A DNA stretch of 50,464 nt, taken from contig JADZCA010000096.1 of NCBI GenBank assembly GCA_020851795.1, positions 1 to 50,464 on the forward strand. The letters are read 5' to 3'. The notes beneath the pieces are model-generated. The model ran no database searches, had not been told where the DNA came from, and saw only the letters and a list, made by a program, of their open reading frames with translations. How positions within the stretch are numbered: position 1 is the first letter of the stretch; every line of letters starts with the position of its first letter. Positions 50,342 through 50,464 of this stretch are shown here, piece by piece. Source of the stretch: Planctomycetota bacterium. Its GTDB lineage: Bacteria; Planctomycetota; PLA2; JAEUHO01. Position numbers and translations under genes: made by a program.

Positions 50342-50464
50342 GCCCGGATTTCCCACGAAAGACGAGGGGCTTCGTGGACCGACCGAGCGGCGTCCCGCGG
50401 TCGGGGCCGATGCAGGGTCGTCGGGCGCGGGGTTTCACCGACGACCGCGTGTTCTTGGGACACG

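Noticed and set aside
50342..50464. Antisense open frames at the right edge.
   Set aside because: No family signature or start signal; I see nothing supportable in the last 120 bases.

Overview
The window is extremely G+C-rich (roughly three quarters by eye) bacterial chromosome, densely packed with about 46 genes on both strands. I see no rRNA, no tRNA, no CRISPR array and no transposase gene. The gene content points to a soil or freshwater bacterium with an outer membrane. It includes many lipoproteins, a DUF3300/DUF2950 pair, a c-type cytochrome/beta-propeller lipoprotein, an alpha/alpha-toroid lipoprotein with an ExbD-like region, DUF1428/DUF1801/DUF2200 housekeeping-type proteins, and an archaeal-type aspartyl-tRNA synthetase. 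A Planctomycetota-like lineage is my best guess, with Myxococcota or Acidobacteriota as alternatives. This is inference from gene style only.

Layout. 1-2017: a secreted TPR protein, probably of the CHAT type, running off the left edge. 2187-7172: a minus-strand cluster of five genes for exported proteins in the order B1-A1-C-B2-A2. A and B are paralogous pairs duplicated around lipoprotein C. The cluster is flanked by an intact GNAT acetyltransferase on one side and an internally deleted copy of the same gene on the other. 7201-13052: membrane and hypothetical proteins plus a DUF1428 protein. 13185-18138: a DJ-1/PPOX fusion and a small surface-glycan cluster (a GDP-mannose 3,5-epimerase-like enzyme and three glycosyltransferases). 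18254-23941: a secreted esterase, a RelE/RHH toxin-antitoxin pair with a visible operator, a TPR protein with a C-terminal four-cysteine motif, a DUF2200 protein and a lipoprotein methyltransferase. 23953-38071: envelope proteins (cytochrome c/propeller, DUF2950, DUF3300, DoxX, transglutaminase, TolB-like propeller, EamA), a VOC protein and AspRS. 38164-46129: the toroid lipoprotein, DUF192, DUF1801, HAD, DinB, a VWA lipoprotein and others. 46149-49328: a probable minus-strand operon AraC-DinB-DUF6526-(OsmC-DinB fusion). 49493-50341: a methyltransferase.

The most unusual feature is the intergenic repeat content. Two elements of about 235 bp have terminal inverted repeats (7201-7437 and 21050-21282). 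There are fragments of such elements at 2630-2880 and 42384-42433, a dispersed nested-hairpin module (2491-2680 and 8813-8942), GTAC-bounded palindromes (2357-2476 and 6580-6682), a near-perfect 55-bp palindrome (31111-31165) and a tandem REP-like hairpin pair (41476-41542). Several of them sit exactly at gene 3' ends and supply the stop codon. No transposase is in the window, so they look non-autonomous. Functional links worth following are the duplicated A/B/C secreted module and the OsmC-DinB operon, which looks like a low-molecular-weight-thiol stress unit.
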